The notes below the pieces were generated by a model, which was not told the origin of the DNA, ran no database searches, and saw only the letters and a program-made list of their open reading frames with translations. This document shows, piece by piece, positions 8,375 to 17,806 of a stretch of 64,000 bases of DNA. The first letter of the stretch is position 1, and each line of letters opens with the position of its first letter. The stretch spans positions 124,001 through 188,000 of the forward strand of contig JAOPYE010000040.1 of assembly GCA_025964775.1 (NCBI GenBank). Reading direction: 5' to 3'. The DNA is from Marmoricola sp. (lineage in GTDB: Bacteria > Actinomycetota > Actinomycetes > Propionibacteriales > Nocardioidaceae). A program made the position numbers and the translations under genes.

Positions 8375-8914
8375 TCAGTCGGCGCTGACGGTGTAGTGGA
8401 CCAGGAGCGACCCGGTCGGGCTGGCGATGGCGTCGACGAGCGCGAGGGAGCGGGTCCAGCCTTCCTCGAACAGGCGGCGACCTCTCCCCGCGACGCGCGG
8501 TGCGATGACCAGCTGCAGCTCGTCGATCAACCCCGCAGCGAACAAGGACTGGGTCAACGCGATGCTGCCGTGGACCCCGATGTCGCCGCCGTCCCGTGTC
8601 TTCAGCTCGCGCACGAACTCGTCGATCCGACCGCGGATCGCTTCGGCGTTCCTCCACTCGCGCGTCAGCGGCGTCGCGGTCGCCACGTACTTGTCCACGT
8701 TGTTGATGAAGTCGGCGAACGGCTGGTCGGTGGAGCTCGGCCAGTAGTCGGACCACTCCTCGTACATCGCCCGACCGAGCAGGACCGTGTCCTGGGTCCC
8801 GATCACCGCGGTGAGATTGGCCAGCATCACCGGGTCGAAGTCGAAGAGGAACTGGTCGGGATCCTCGGCCACGCCGTCGAGCGAGACCAGGGTGTACGCC
8901 ACGACCTTGCGCAT
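8375..8914 (-). CDS. Dihydrofolate reductase/RibD C-terminal family protein
   Basis: 179 residues beginning MRKVVAYTLVSLDGVAEDPDQF, which is the typical opening of the RibD_C/YwjB-like family, with a later GDIGVHGSIALTQSLFAAGLIDEL nucleotide-binding motif. Members reduce pterin-like or other substrates with NADPH, but most, like this one, have no proven substrate. Start 8914 follows GTGGAG. It is convergent with the CHAD gene, with only 6 bases between the two stops. Confidence 0.88.
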   Translation of the reverse strand: MRKVVAYTLVSLDGVAEDPDQFLFDFDPVMLANLTAVIGTQDTVLLGRAMYEEWSDYWPSSTDQPFADFINNVDKYVATATPLTREWRNAEAIRGRIDEFVRELKTRDGGDIGVHGSIALTQSLFAAGLIDELQLVIAPRVAGRGRRLFEEGWTRSLALVDAIASPTGSLLVHYTVSAD

Positions 8915-9005
8915 GCACTCCACTTTCGGATCGAACGAACCACGGCTGTCATCAGCGAACCCCATCGGGACCGTGGTTGTCGAGAGGCCGGCTTCCCGGT
9001 GGCGG

Positions 9006-9944
9006 TCAGCTCGCGCTGACCCCGAGCGCTCGACGCAGGACGGTGATGAGCTCGGCGTCCATCCGCTTCACCACCGGTGCCGTGGGGACCATGGTCGAGC
9101 CGTGGAACGTGCCGGGCAGGTTGTGCACCTCGGTCGAGACTCCCGCCGCCAGCAGGCGCATCGCGTAGGTCAGTCCCTCGTCGCGCAGCGGATCCAGCTC
9201 GCACGTCACCACGTACGCCGGCGGCAGGCCGGCCAGGTCTGTGGCGCGGGCCGGGGCGGCGTACTGGTCTGCCTGGCCGCCACCGAGGTAGTACTCCCAC
9301 GACTTCGCCGCCTGCGGCCTGCTCCACAGCGGGGTCTCGACGAACTCGCGCATCGACGTCGTGTCCATCCGGTCGTCGAGGACCGGGATGTTCAACGACT
9401 GGAAGCAGAGCTGCGGGCCTCCCCGATCCCGGGTCATCAGCGCGACCGCGGCTGCGAGAGCGCCGCCGGCGCTGGTGCCGTGGACGGCGATCCGGTCGGT
9501 GTCGACACCGTCGAGGGTGGCCACGTACTGCAAGGCGGTGTAGCAGTCCTCGACCGGAGCCGGATGCGGGTGCTCAGGTGCCAGGCGGTACTCGACGCTG
9601 ACCACGATCACGCCGAGCCGTCGGGCCAGGGAGGCCGCACCGGCGTGTTCGAGGTCGACGCTGCCCAGACAGAAGCCGCCTCCGTGGATCTGGAGGAGTG
9701 CCGGCAGCGGTCCGGGCCCGGCGCAGCGCGGCCGGTAGACCCGGACCGCGACATCGGGCGACCCGGGTGCGATCTCGTCGGTGATGACGAGCTCGTCCTC
9801 GCCGTACGGGGTGCCGTCCGGGATCAGGCCCTCCAGCATCGCGCGTGCGGCCGGCACGTCGTCGAGGGCGCCGCCCATGTCGGGCAGCGAGAGCACCAGG
9901 TCGACGAGGTCCGGGTCGAGATTCGGGAAGGCTGCGGGGTCCAT
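9006..9944 (-). CDS. Alpha/beta hydrolase, hormone-sensitive-lipase (HSL) family esterase
   Basis: 312 residues. The oxyanion-hole motif HGGG (in LLQIHGGGFCLGSV) and the nucleophile elbow GTSAGG identify the HSL/BmFAE esterase family. A late Asp (ELDPLRDEG) and His (LPGTFHGS) complete the triad. It should hydrolyse short-chain acyl esters in the cytoplasm; no signal peptide is present. It stands alone, divergent from the phosphopantetheinyl transferase gene with 24 bases between starts. Confidence 0.9.
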   Translation of the reverse strand: MDPAAFPNLDPDLVDLVLSLPDMGGALDDVPAARAMLEGLIPDGTPYGEDELVITDEIAPGSPDVAVRVYRPRCAGPGPLPALLQIHGGGFCLGSVDLEHAGAASLARRLGVIVVSVEYRLAPEHPHPAPVEDCYTALQYVATLDGVDTDRIAVHGTSAGGALAAAVALMTRDRGGPQLCFQSLNIPVLDDRMDTTSMREFVETPLWSRPQAAKSWEYYLGGGQADQYAAPARATDLAGLPPAYVVTCELDPLRDEGLTYAMRLLAAGVSTEVHNLPGTFHGSTMVPTAPVVKRMDAELITVLRRALGVSAS

Positions 9945-9968
9945 GGGGCCCGACGCTAGCGTGCAGGG

Positions 9969-10496
9969 GTGGCCGCCCCAGAGATCGTCCCAGAGATCAC
10001 CCCAGGGACCGTCCCAGACACCGTCGACGTGTTCTGGTCAGCATCCACCTCGATCGCCGACCAGGTGCTGGTCGCCAGGATCCGCGCGGTCCTCGGGGAC
10101 GGGCCGGCCGTGGTCGGGCGGTTGTGCCCGAGGTGCGCCGGCAGCGATCACGGTCGCCCGTGGGCCCGGCACGGCGAGACCGACGTACCGGTGTCGTTGT
10201 CCCGTGCCGGGGAGCACCTGGTGACTGCGGTCGCGCCCGGTAGTGCTCCGGTCGGGATCGACGTCGAAGAGATCGCGGCGATCACTCGGGCCTGGCCCGA
10301 CGGTGTCCTGGCGTCTGGTGAGACGGCCGTGACCGCCGAGGAACGAACCCGGATCTGGGCGGCCAAGGAAGCGATCCTCAAGGCCGAGGGTGTCGGGCTC
10401 GCCCGCCCCATGGAGCAGGTGCGCGTCGCCGACTTCGCCGACCGGCTGACGCTGCTGGCAGCGCCCGCGGGTTTCGTCGCGGTCCTAGCGAGGTAG
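9969..10496 (+). CDS. 4'-phosphopantetheinyl transferase
   Basis: 175 residues, the size of a short Sfp-type enzyme. VGIDVEE (95-101) and WAAKEAILKAEG (130-141) are the two Mg2+/CoA-binding motifs of the superfamily. It transfers phosphopantetheine from CoA to a carrier-protein Ser, and the nearby Pls/PosA synthetase with its own carrier domain is the obvious substrate (inference). Its last 12 bases overlap the 3' end of the convergent M1 peptidase gene. Residues 4-18 have an odd proline-rich repeat (EIVPEITPGTVPDTV), so the true start may be further in. Confidence 0.85.
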   Translation: MAAPEIVPEITPGTVPDTVDVFWSASTSIADQVLVARIRAVLGDGPAVVGRLCPRCAGSDHGRPWARHGETDVPVSLSRAGEHLVTAVAPGSAPVGIDVEEIAAITRAWPDGVLASGETAVTAEERTRIWAAKEAILKAEGVGLARPMEQVRVADFADRLTLLAAPAGFVAVLAR

Positions 10497-11786
10497 CGCA
10501 GGCAGCGGAAGCTTCTGGAGCCACGCGGTGAACAGGCTGGAGAGGTCCTTGCCGGATCGCGTCGAGCAGTGCTCGACGAACTGCGCGGTCGTCACCGAGC
10601 CGCCGGAGTTCTCGGCCACCCAGGACGTCAGGATGTCGAAGAAGCACTCCTCTCCGACATGACGACGCAGGGCGTGCAGGGTCAGCGCACCGCGCTTGTA
10701 CACGCGGTCGTCGAACATCAGTTCCGGCGTCGGATCAGCCAGCAGCAGGTCCTGGGGGAGTTCGCGCAACCGCTGGTGGTAGTGCTCGGCCCATCCCTTC
10801 GCCGTCTGGACGCCGCACTCCTCGGACCACAGCCACTCGGCGTAGCAGGCGAAGCCTTCGTGCAGCCAGATGTCGCGCCAGTGCGTGAGGGTGACGGCAT
10901 TGCCGAACCACTGGTGCGCCAGCTCGTGGGCCACGAGTCGCACCGAGTGCCAGTCGCCGGTCGCGAAGTTGCGCCCGAACGTCGACAGCGACTGCGACTC
11001 CAGCGGGATCTCGAGGGCGTCGTCGGTGATCACGCTGGTGTATCCCTCGAACGGGTACGGACCGAACCGGCCCGCGAAGAACTCCATCATCTCCGGCTGA
11101 CGGCCGAACGAGCCGTCGAAGCCGGCGCCACCCACGTCGCCCGGTGCGACCACGTGGATCGGGACGTCCCCGCCGAGCTCGCGCACGGTGTACCGCCCGA
11201 TCTGGACCGCGGCCAGGTAGCACGCCATCGCGGCACGTTGCTCGTAGCGCCACGTCACGGCCGAGCCCCGGCGGACGCTGCTCTCCAGGTCGCCGCTGGC
11301 GGCCACGTGGTAGCCGGGCGGGACGGCGATCTCGAACGAGTACGTCGCCTTGTTGTCGGGCCGGTCGTTGCACGGGAACCAGGCCGGTGCCCCGTGGGGT
11401 TGCGCCGCGACGATCGCCCCGTCGGCAAGCTCTTCCCAGCCAGCATCACCGAGCGTCGCCGAGGCAACCGTGCCCGGGTGCCCCGAGTAGCGGATCCGCA
11501 GCGTGAACTCGGCGCCCGCCCTGGCCGGGGACTTCAGGGTCACGTGCACCTTGCTGCCGCGCTGGACCCAGCGCGTGACCGCCGCTGGAGAGCCGGAGAC
11601 CTTGGCGACCTGAAGCTGGTGCAGGTCGATCGCGATCGCCGTCACGGGCTGGATCGCGCGGCAGAGCAGGTGCGCGTCACCGTCGAGCCGGTTCGAGTCG
11701 GGGCGGTAGCGCAGTGCGAGGTCGTAGTGCAGTACGTCGTACGACGCATCGCCGTGGTCGGGGACGTACGGATCGGTGCCGGTCAA
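10485..11786 (-). CDS. M1-family zinc metallopeptidase
   Basis: 433 residues: the N-terminal beta domain and catalytic domain of M1 aminopeptidases, without the large C-terminal helical domain. Zinc site HELAH (287-291) with the third ligand Glu310 in HEGFACYAEW, spaced as in the family. The exopeptidase GAMEN motif is replaced by IPLESQ (261-266), so specificity may differ. No signal peptide. The TTG start lies three bases past the stop of the synthetase gene, so translation is likely coupled. Its job beside a poly-amino-acid synthetase could be trimming or degrading the product (inference). Confidence 0.9.
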   Translation of the reverse strand: MTGTDPYVPDHGDASYDVLHYDLALRYRPDSNRLDGDAHLLCRAIQPVTAIAIDLHQLQVAKVSGSPAAVTRWVQRGSKVHVTLKSPARAGAEFTLRIRYSGHPGTVASATLGDAGWEELADGAIVAAQPHGAPAWFPCNDRPDNKATYSFEIAVPPGYHVAASGDLESSVRRGSAVTWRYEQRAAMACYLAAVQIGRYTVRELGGDVPIHVVAPGDVGGAGFDGSFGRQPEMMEFFAGRFGPYPFEGYTSVITDDALEIPLESQSLSTFGRNFATGDWHSVRLVAHELAHQWFGNAVTLTHWRDIWLHEGFACYAEWLWSEECGVQTAKGWAEHYHQRLRELPQDLLLADPTPELMFDDRVYKRGALTLHALRRHVGEECFFDILTSWVAENSGGSVTTAQFVEHCSTRSGKDLSSLFTAWLQKLPLPALPR

Positions 11787-11789
11787 ACC

Positions 11790-14700
11790 TCAGTACTCCT
11801 CGCCGGTGACGTCGGTCTCGGGCTCGTCGTCGTCCCACGGGCCGATCGGGTTGCCGATCCAGCGGGTTCTGTTCGGGACGGCTTCGCCGCGCATCACCAG
11901 GGACACCGGACCGACGGTGGCATGACGGCCGATCGTCGCTGCCGGGAGGATCACGCTGTTCGGTCCCAAGGTCGCTCCCGCCTTCAAGGTCACCCGGTCC
12001 ATGCTGAGGACCCGGTCGTGGAAGAGATGAGTCTGCACCACGCAGCCGGTGTTGACCGTGGCGCCGTCCCCGAGCTCGATCAGGTCGGTCTCGGGAAGCC
12101 AGTAGGTGTCGCACCACACGCCGCGGCCGATGGTGGCTCCCAGGAGTCGCAGCCAGACGTTCAGGGCAAAGGTTCCCTGGGTCACCGAGGCGAACCACGG
12201 CGCCGCCAGCATCTCGGTGAAGGTGTCAGCCAGTTCGTTGCGCCAGACGAAGCCCGACCACAGCGGATGCTCCGAGCGACGGTGGCGCCCGACGATGACC
12301 CACTTGGCCACCACGCTGACCGCAGCGGCGACGATCCCGGCCGCGACCACCACCAGGCCGCCGGCGAGGAAGGCCAGCCACGCGGTGTGGGTCAGCAGCC
12401 CCAGCAGCGCCGCAGCCACACCGAGGTTCAGCAGCACGCCCAGCAGCGTCGGCACGACCCGGCCGAGCTCGACGAGCCCGCGCAGGACGCGCAGTCGTCG
12501 GGGTGGGTCGTAGGTGCGGCTGGAGTCCGTGGTTCCCGGCGTACGACGCAGGCGGGTCGGCGGGCTGCCCATCCACGACGACCCGGCCTTCGCGGCGGTG
12601 CGTGCCGGCGCCGCCGAGAGCACCGCGACCAGCGAGGACTTCGGGACCTTGCGCCCCGGAGCCGCCATCCCGGAGTTGCCGACGAACGCGCGCTTGCCGA
12701 TCTTGACGTGCTCCACGCGGATCCAGCCGCCACCGAGCTCGTAGCAGCCGATCAGGGTGTCGTCGGCCAGGAAGGCATCGTCGTTGACGTGCGTGAACTT
12801 CGGCAGCAGCAGCACCGTCGAGGCTTCGACTCCCTTGCCGATCTCGGCACCGAGCAGGCGCAACCAGACCGGCGTGAGGGCGCTGGAGTAGAGCGGGAAC
12901 AGCCAGGTGCGGGCCTCGTCGAGCACTCGTAACGTCGCCCAGATCCGTACGCCGGCGGCGGACCGCACCGGGAAGACGCCGGCCTGCATGCCGGCACCCA
13001 GGGCGCGGACCAGGCCCAGGACCAGGGCGCCCAGGGCCAGGTAGCCGACCAGGGCGGCAAGCGGCAGCAGTGGCAACGCGTCGCCGAGGGCCGTCCCGAT
13101 CGTCGCATCGCCACCGACGGCGGGCAGCACGACCAGGGAGCCGAGCAGCACCGCGACTCCCGGCAGGGAGGCGATCAGGACTGCGATGGCGCCGTAGGCG
13201 AGAGTCCAGCCGGCGTTGACCGGCGGTGGCTCGGTCACCCAGGGTCCACGAGCCTTGCGCGAGACCCGTTCGGCCGGTGACCCCGACCAGAACTCGTCTG
13301 CCGGAACGTCGCCGATGACCAGGGACCCGGGTGCGATCTCGGCGCCGTCGTTGATCACGGCACCGCCGGCCAGCGTGCTGCGAGCTCCGACCCGGGCGCC
13401 GGCGCCGACGACGATCTCGCCGACGTGCACGGTGTGACCGTCGATCCAGTGTCCGCGCAGGTCGACCTCGGGCTCGATCGCGGCGCCGTCGCCGATCGTG
13501 ATGAAGCCGGTCACCGGAGGCAGCGCGTGCACGTCGGTGCCAGCGCCGACCTTCGCGCCGAGCAGGCGTGCGTAGGCCGGGAACCACGGCGCACCGGCCA
13601 CGCCCGTGGCCATGAGCTCGTCCTGGATCCGCTCGGCGAGCCACAGGCGCAGGTGCACCTTGCCGCCGCGGGGGTGCGATCCCGGGGTGACGCCGACCAG
13701 GACGGCGCGGGCGAGCAGGGCCGCGAGCAGCATCCGTCCGGGCGGAAGGATGAACACGAGCGTCGCCAGGACCGTCCAGACGACCGGCACGTCGGGCCAC
13801 CAGCCCAGGTCCGCGATCGGAGCCACGATCGTGCCGGCCAGCAGCAGCCAGGCGGTCCAGCGCGCGGCAGCGAGGGTCCGGAGCGGGAGCAGGGCCAGCA
13901 GCTGGCCGGCCTGCGTCTTGCGGGGGATCGGCGGGACCTGGCGATCGGAGTCGACCACCGTTCCGCCGTGGTCGGCGAGCGCTGCGGCGAGCCGGGCGAC
14001 CGTCGGGTGCTCGTAGATGTCGCCGACCGCGATCTCGGGGTAGCGCTCGCGCAGCCGACTGACCACCTGGGCTGCCGTGAGCGAGCCGCCGCCGAAGTCG
14101 AAGAAGTCATCCTTGGGGGACGTGACATCGGCCCCCAGGACGTCGTGCCAGATCTCGGCGATCCAGGCGAGCACGCCGTCGAGCACCAGCTCGGCCGCCT
14201 GCTTGGGCAACGGCCACGGCAGCGCGTCGCGGTCCACCTTGCCGGAGGTCCTCGTCGGCAGTTCGTCGACCACGGCGAGCCGGGGGACCAGCGCGGCGGG
14301 CAGGCGCTGGCGCAGTACGTCGAGGCTGGCGGTGCCGTCGTAACCGTCCTCGACGACGAGGTACCCGACCAGGAGGCGGTTGCCCGACTTCGTCGACCGC
14401 ACGGCTGCGGCAGCACCGACGACGCCGCGCAGGCGCAGCAGCTGCTCGTCGAGCTCACCCAGCTCGATCCTCCTGCCCCCGAGCTTGATCTGGTCGTCGG
14501 TGCGTCCGGCGAAGACCAGCCCCGCCGGATCGTTGCGGACGATGTCGCCCGACCGGTAGGCCCGGTCCCAGCCCAGCGACGGCATCGGGGCGTACTTCTC
14601 GGCGTCCTTGGCGGGATCGAGGTACCGGGCCAGGCCGACACCCCCGATGATCAGCTCACCGCTCTCGCCCTCGGCGACCGGCTGACCTTCGGGATCGACG

Positions 14701-15680
14701 ACGGCGAGGTCCCAGCCGGCCAGCGGGAGGCCGATCCGGACCGGGTCGCTGCCGTCGAGCAGGGCGCCGCAGGCGACCACGGTCGCCTCGGTCGGCCCGT
14801 AGGTGTTCCAGACCTCGCGGCCAGGTTGCTGCAGGCGTGCGGCCAGCTCGGCCGAGCACGCCTCGCCGCCCATGATCAGCAGCCGGACATTGGCCAGCGC
14901 CTCGGTCGGCCAGAGCCCGACCAGGGTGGGGACCGTGGAGACGACGGTGATCCGGTTGGCCACCAGCCACGGGCCGACGTCGACGCCCGAGCGGACCAGC
15001 GAGCGGGGCGCCGGCACGAGGCAGGCTCCGTAGGCCCAGGCCAGCCACATCTCCTCACAGCTCGCGTCGAAGGCGACCGAGAGTCCGGCCATCACCCGGT
15101 CGTCGGGACCGATCGGGTCGTCGGTCAGGAACATCAGAGACTCCGCATCGACGAACGCCGCGGCGCTGCGATGGGTGACGGCGACACCCTTCGGCGTACC
15201 GGTCGAGCCGGAGGTGAAGATGACCCAGGCGTCGTCGGTCGGCTCCGGTCCACCGATCCCGTCGAGGGAGCGCGGGGCGCCGTGCGGCGTGGCCAGGATC
15301 GCCAGGTCGTTGCCCAGGACGGCGCGCACCCCCGACTCGGCGAACACGGTGCGGGCCCGGTCGTCGGGGTCCTCGGCGTCGACCGGGACGTAGGCGGCGC
15401 CGGCATGCAGGACACCGAGGATCGCGACGTACAGGTCGGTCGAGCCGGATCGGATCCGGACGCCGACCTTGTCGCCGCGACGTACGCCGGCCTCGATGAG
15501 TCGGGCAGCGAGGTCCTCGGCGGCCTCGGCGAGCTCGGCGTAGGTCAGGACCGCGATGCCGTTGTCGAGCGCGGGAGCGTCTGGCCACTCGGCCACGACC
15601 TCACCGAAGACGTCGAGCAGCGTCCTGGCGGGCGAGGCGTCCTTGCTGCGCAGGAAGCCCTCGGGGACCGGAGGCGTCAC
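11790..15680 (-). CDS. Pls/PosA-family nonribosomal peptide synthetase (membrane-bound)
   Basis: 1296 residues, close to epsilon-poly-lysine synthetase in length and order. The adenylation domain (about 20-495) has FTSGSTGTPKGVAVTH (A3), YGPTEAT (A5), YRSGDIV (A7), GRTDDQIKLGGRRIELGE (A8) and a late Lys in TSGKVDRD (A10). The carrier domain (505-570) has DFGGGSL with Ser533. From about 590 on, hydrophobic helices alternate with three hexapeptide/left-handed beta-helix C-type domains (about 690-800, 930-1020, 1170-1280). Such enzymes join one amino acid repeatedly through side-chain or alpha amide bonds at the membrane. The amino acid cannot be read reliably; core Asp is present (FDAS). Followed at once by the M1 peptidase. 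Confidence 0.92.
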   Translation of the reverse strand: MTPPVPEGFLRSKDASPARTLLDVFGEVVAEWPDAPALDNGIAVLTYAELAEAAEDLAARLIEAGVRRGDKVGVRIRSGSTDLYVAILGVLHAGAAYVPVDAEDPDDRARTVFAESGVRAVLGNDLAILATPHGAPRSLDGIGGPEPTDDAWVIFTSGSTGTPKGVAVTHRSAAAFVDAESLMFLTDDPIGPDDRVMAGLSVAFDASCEEMWLAWAYGACLVPAPRSLVRSGVDVGPWLVANRITVVSTVPTLVGLWPTEALANVRLLIMGGEACSAELAARLQQPGREVWNTYGPTEATVVACGALLDGSDPVRIGLPLAGWDLAVVDPEGQPVAEGESGELIIGGVGLARYLDPAKDAEKYAPMPSLGWDRAYRSGDIVRNDPAGLVFAGRTDDQIKLGGRRIELGELDEQLLRLRGVVGAAAAVRSTKSGNRLLVGYLVVEDGYDGTASLDVLRQRLPAALVPRLAVVDELPTRTSGKVDRDALPWPLPKQAAELVLDGVLAWIAEIWHDVLGADVTSPKDDFFDFGGGSLTAAQVVSRLRERYPEIAVGDIYEHPTVARLAAALADHGGTVVDSDRQVPPIPRKTQAGQLLALLPLRTLAAARWTAWLLLAGTIVAPIADLGWWPDVPVVWTVLATLVFILPPGRMLLAALLARAVLVGVTPGSHPRGGKVHLRLWLAERIQDELMATGVAGAPWFPAYARLLGAKVGAGTDVHALPPVTGFITIGDGAAIEPEVDLRGHWIDGHTVHVGEIVVGAGARVGARSTLAGGAVINDGAEIAPGSLVIGDVPADEFWSGSPAERVSRKARGPWVTEPPPVNAGWTLAYGAIAVLIASLPGVAVLLGSLVVLPAVGGDATIGTALGDALPLLPLAALVGYLALGALVLGLVRALGAGMQAGVFPVRSAAGVRIWATLRVLDEARTWLFPLYSSALTPVWLRLLGAEIGKGVEASTVLLLPKFTHVNDDAFLADDTLIGCYELGGGWIRVEHVKIGKRAFVGNSGMAAPGRKVPKSSLVAVLSAAPARTAAKAGSSWMGSPPTRLRRTPGTTDSSRTYDPPRRLRVLRGLVELGRVVPTLLGVLLNLGVAAALLGLLTHTAWLAFLAGGLVVVAAGIVAAAVSVVAKWVIVGRHRRSEHPLWSGFVWRNELADTFTEMLAAPWFASVTQGTFALNVWLRLLGATIGRGVWCDTYWLPETDLIELGDGATVNTGCVVQTHLFHDRVLSMDRVTLKAGATLGPNSVILPAATIGRHATVGPVSLVMRGEAVPNRTRWIGNPIGPWDDDEPETDVTGEEY

Positions 15681-15832
15681 GCGGGGAAGTGTGCTGGGTC
15701 CAGATGAACAATCGGGTTCATCGTCCGTTCACCCGGTTGACGATCACGTTTCGCCTCTTCCATTGGCGGGGATACCGTGTAAAGAATGTCAGGTACGTGA
15801 CACACCCGGTTCATTCCCCCAAGGAGCCTCCT

Positions 15833-16057
15833 GTGACTTCACCTACCAACGAGCAGCACTTCGCCCGTGTCGTCGAGGACCTGGCCTCCGAGTTCTCCTC
15901 CCAGTTCAGCCCGAACCTGATCACCAGTGTGGTCAACCGGTACCGCGCCGAGCTCGAACCGGCGGCCACGATCACCGACTACCTGCCCGTCCTGGTACGC
16001 CGCTACGCACGCGAGGACCTGCTCGGGCAGCTCAAGGGTCGCCCGCTGGCAGTCTGA
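15833..16057 (+). CDS. Three-helix bundle dimerisation domain protein (74 aa)
   Basis: A short soluble protein, VTSPTNEQHFARVVEDLASEF to LLGQLKGRPLAV. HFARVVEDLASEFSSQFSPNLI and VNRYRAELEPAATITDYLPVLVRRYARE match the small three-helix-bundle proteins common in actinobacteria, where the same fold is often fused to protein-tyrosine-phosphatase-like domains. Start GTG 15833 has AAGGAG seven bases upstream. Divergent from the synthetase gene. Function unknown, possibly a dimerisation partner. Confidence 0.8.
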   Translation: MTSPTNEQHFARVVEDLASEFSSQFSPNLITSVVNRYRAELEPAATITDYLPVLVRRYAREDLLGQLKGRPLAV

Positions 16058-16096
16058 AGGTTCGGCACGGAACGGGCGAGGCCGCCGGAGTGCCCC

Positions 16097-17710
16097 TCAG
16101 AGCTGGGCGAGTTCGCGCTTGAGCACCTTGCCGGTGGGGTTGCGGGGGAGCTCGTCGAGGAAGAGCACGTCGCGGGGCGACTTGTAGCGGGCGAGGTTGT
16201 CCTTGACGAAGTCCTGGACCGCCACGGCGTCGAGAGTCTGGCCGGGCTTGAGCACGATGAAGGCCCGCAGCCGTTGGCCGAAGGCCTCGTCCTCGGCGCC
16301 GAGGACCGCGGCGTCCGCGATGGCCGGGTGGGTGACGAGCAGCTCCTCGACCTCGCGCGGGAAGACGTTCTCACCACCGGACACGATCATCTCGTCGTCG
16401 CGGCCGTCGATGTAGAGGCGGCCCTGCGGGTCGAAGTGTCCGACGTCGCCGGTGGCCATCAGGCCGTCGATCACGTCCTTGCCGCCGCCACCGGTGTAGC
16501 CCTCGAAGGGCGAGGTGGTCCCGACGAAGATCCGGCCGGTCTGCCCCTGGGGAAGCGGTTGGCCCTTGTCGTCGAGGATCTTGATCCGTACGCCGAGGGT
16601 CGGTCGCCCGACCGAGGTCGGGACCTCGCGGACATCGGCCGGGGTCGCGATGGTCGCGACCGAGACCTCGGTGGAGCCGTAGAGGTTGTAGATGACGTCG
16701 CCGATCAGCTCGCTGACCTGCTTGGACACGGCAGCCGGCAGCTGGGAGCCGGCGGTGAAGGCGCACTTGAGCGAGCTGGTGTCGTAGGTGTTGATCACCT
16801 CGGGACCGAGCTCGACGATCCGCTGGAGCATCACAGGCACCACGCAGATGGTGCTGGCCTTGTGCTGGTCGATGTCGGCGAGCATCTGCTTCGGGTCGAA
16901 CCTGGTCCGCAGGACGAGTTTGTTGCCGACCGAGATCGCCAGCAGCGCGAGCAGCAGGCCGGTGCCGTGGAACAGCGGCGGACCCATCACCGTGGCCTCA
17001 CCGGACTTCATCGGCATCCGCTCCAGGACGCCGCCGGGGATCGCGAAGCCCTTCGGGTCGGACCGCGGTGCGCCCTTCGGCGTCCCCGTGGTGCCGCTGG
17101 TCAGCAGCACGATCCGTCCCGGCTTGGCCGGAGCTGCAGGGAGCGTCGCTGCCCCCTGCGCGACCAGGGCGTCGAGGTCGTCGGTGGTCTCGCCGGTGAC
17201 ATCGACGGCGAACTTGCCGTACCGCGGGTCGACGTCGGCGAGCAGCGTGGTGAACTCGCCGTCGTGGATCAGCAGGTCGACGCCTTCGCGTTCGCAGACC
17301 TCTCCTGCCTGGCGAGCCGAGAAGGAGGTGTTCAGCCACAGGCTGCGCAGGCCCGCCCGGGACGCGGCGAACCCGACCACGAGCGGCGCCCGGTGGTTCT
17401 TGCAGAGCATCGCGACGCCGTCGCCCGGCTCCAGACCCAGGTCGAGCAGCGCGTTGGCCAGCCGGTTGATCAGCTCGTCGAACTGCGCGTAGGTGATCTC
17501 GCCGCGCTCATCCGCGATCGCAGGAGCGTCGGGGTGCCGGATCGCAGCGAGGTGGACGGCCGCGCCGAACGGGCCGAAGTCGCGCAGCGTCTTGAGGATC
17601 TCGACGGTCTTCATCGGGGACGACCCGCCGATGGCGCCTGCTCGCAGGAGCGCGGTGAGCGCGCGGGCCTCGATGCCGGCGCGGTTGAGGATCTCGGCGG
17701 GGTTCGGCAT
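16097..17710 (-). CDS. Long-chain acyl-CoA synthetase (AMP-forming)
   Basis: 537 residues. VLLTSGTTGTPKGAPRSD is the ATP-binding P-loop; NLYGSTE, GDVGHFDPQGRLYIDGRDDEMIVSGGENVFPREVEE and the final NPTGKVLKREL (catalytic Lys) complete the ANL family set. The N-terminal part resembles mycobacterial FadD12/FadD2-type fatty acyl-CoA synthetases. It activates a fatty acid to its CoA thioester for degradation or lipid synthesis in the cytoplasm. Start ATG 17710 has GAGGAG upstream. Divergent from the deazaflavin oxidoreductase. Confidence 0.9.
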   Translation of the reverse strand: MPNPAEILNRAGIEARALTALLRAGAIGGSSPMKTVEILKTLRDFGPFGAAVHLAAIRHPDAPAIADERGEITYAQFDELINRLANALLDLGLEPGDGVAMLCKNHRAPLVVGFAASRAGLRSLWLNTSFSARQAGEVCEREGVDLLIHDGEFTTLLADVDPRYGKFAVDVTGETTDDLDALVAQGAATLPAAPAKPGRIVLLTSGTTGTPKGAPRSDPKGFAIPGGVLERMPMKSGEATVMGPPLFHGTGLLLALLAISVGNKLVLRTRFDPKQMLADIDQHKASTICVVPVMLQRIVELGPEVINTYDTSSLKCAFTAGSQLPAAVSKQVSELIGDVIYNLYGSTEVSVATIATPADVREVPTSVGRPTLGVRIKILDDKGQPLPQGQTGRIFVGTTSPFEGYTGGGGKDVIDGLMATGDVGHFDPQGRLYIDGRDDEMIVSGGENVFPREVEELLVTHPAIADAAVLGAEDEAFGQRLRAFIVLKPGQTLDAVAVQDFVKDNLARYKSPRDVLFLDELPRNPTGKVLKRELAQL

Positions 17711-17806
17711 GACTCTCCTCGTACGACGTCTCTCGTCGGCCGCAGGTGAGGGTCGACGGGGTCATCATGCTCGACGGAGCGCTTCCGTGGGTGCTTGACT
17801 CACCTG

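Noticed and set aside
12226-15707. Very long open frames on both strands within the peptide synthetase gene, one of 760 codons opposite it
   Set aside because: They are shadows of the high-GC codon pattern. Their translations are Arg/Gly/Asp-rich without any domain, while the minus-strand frame carries complete NRPS motifs.
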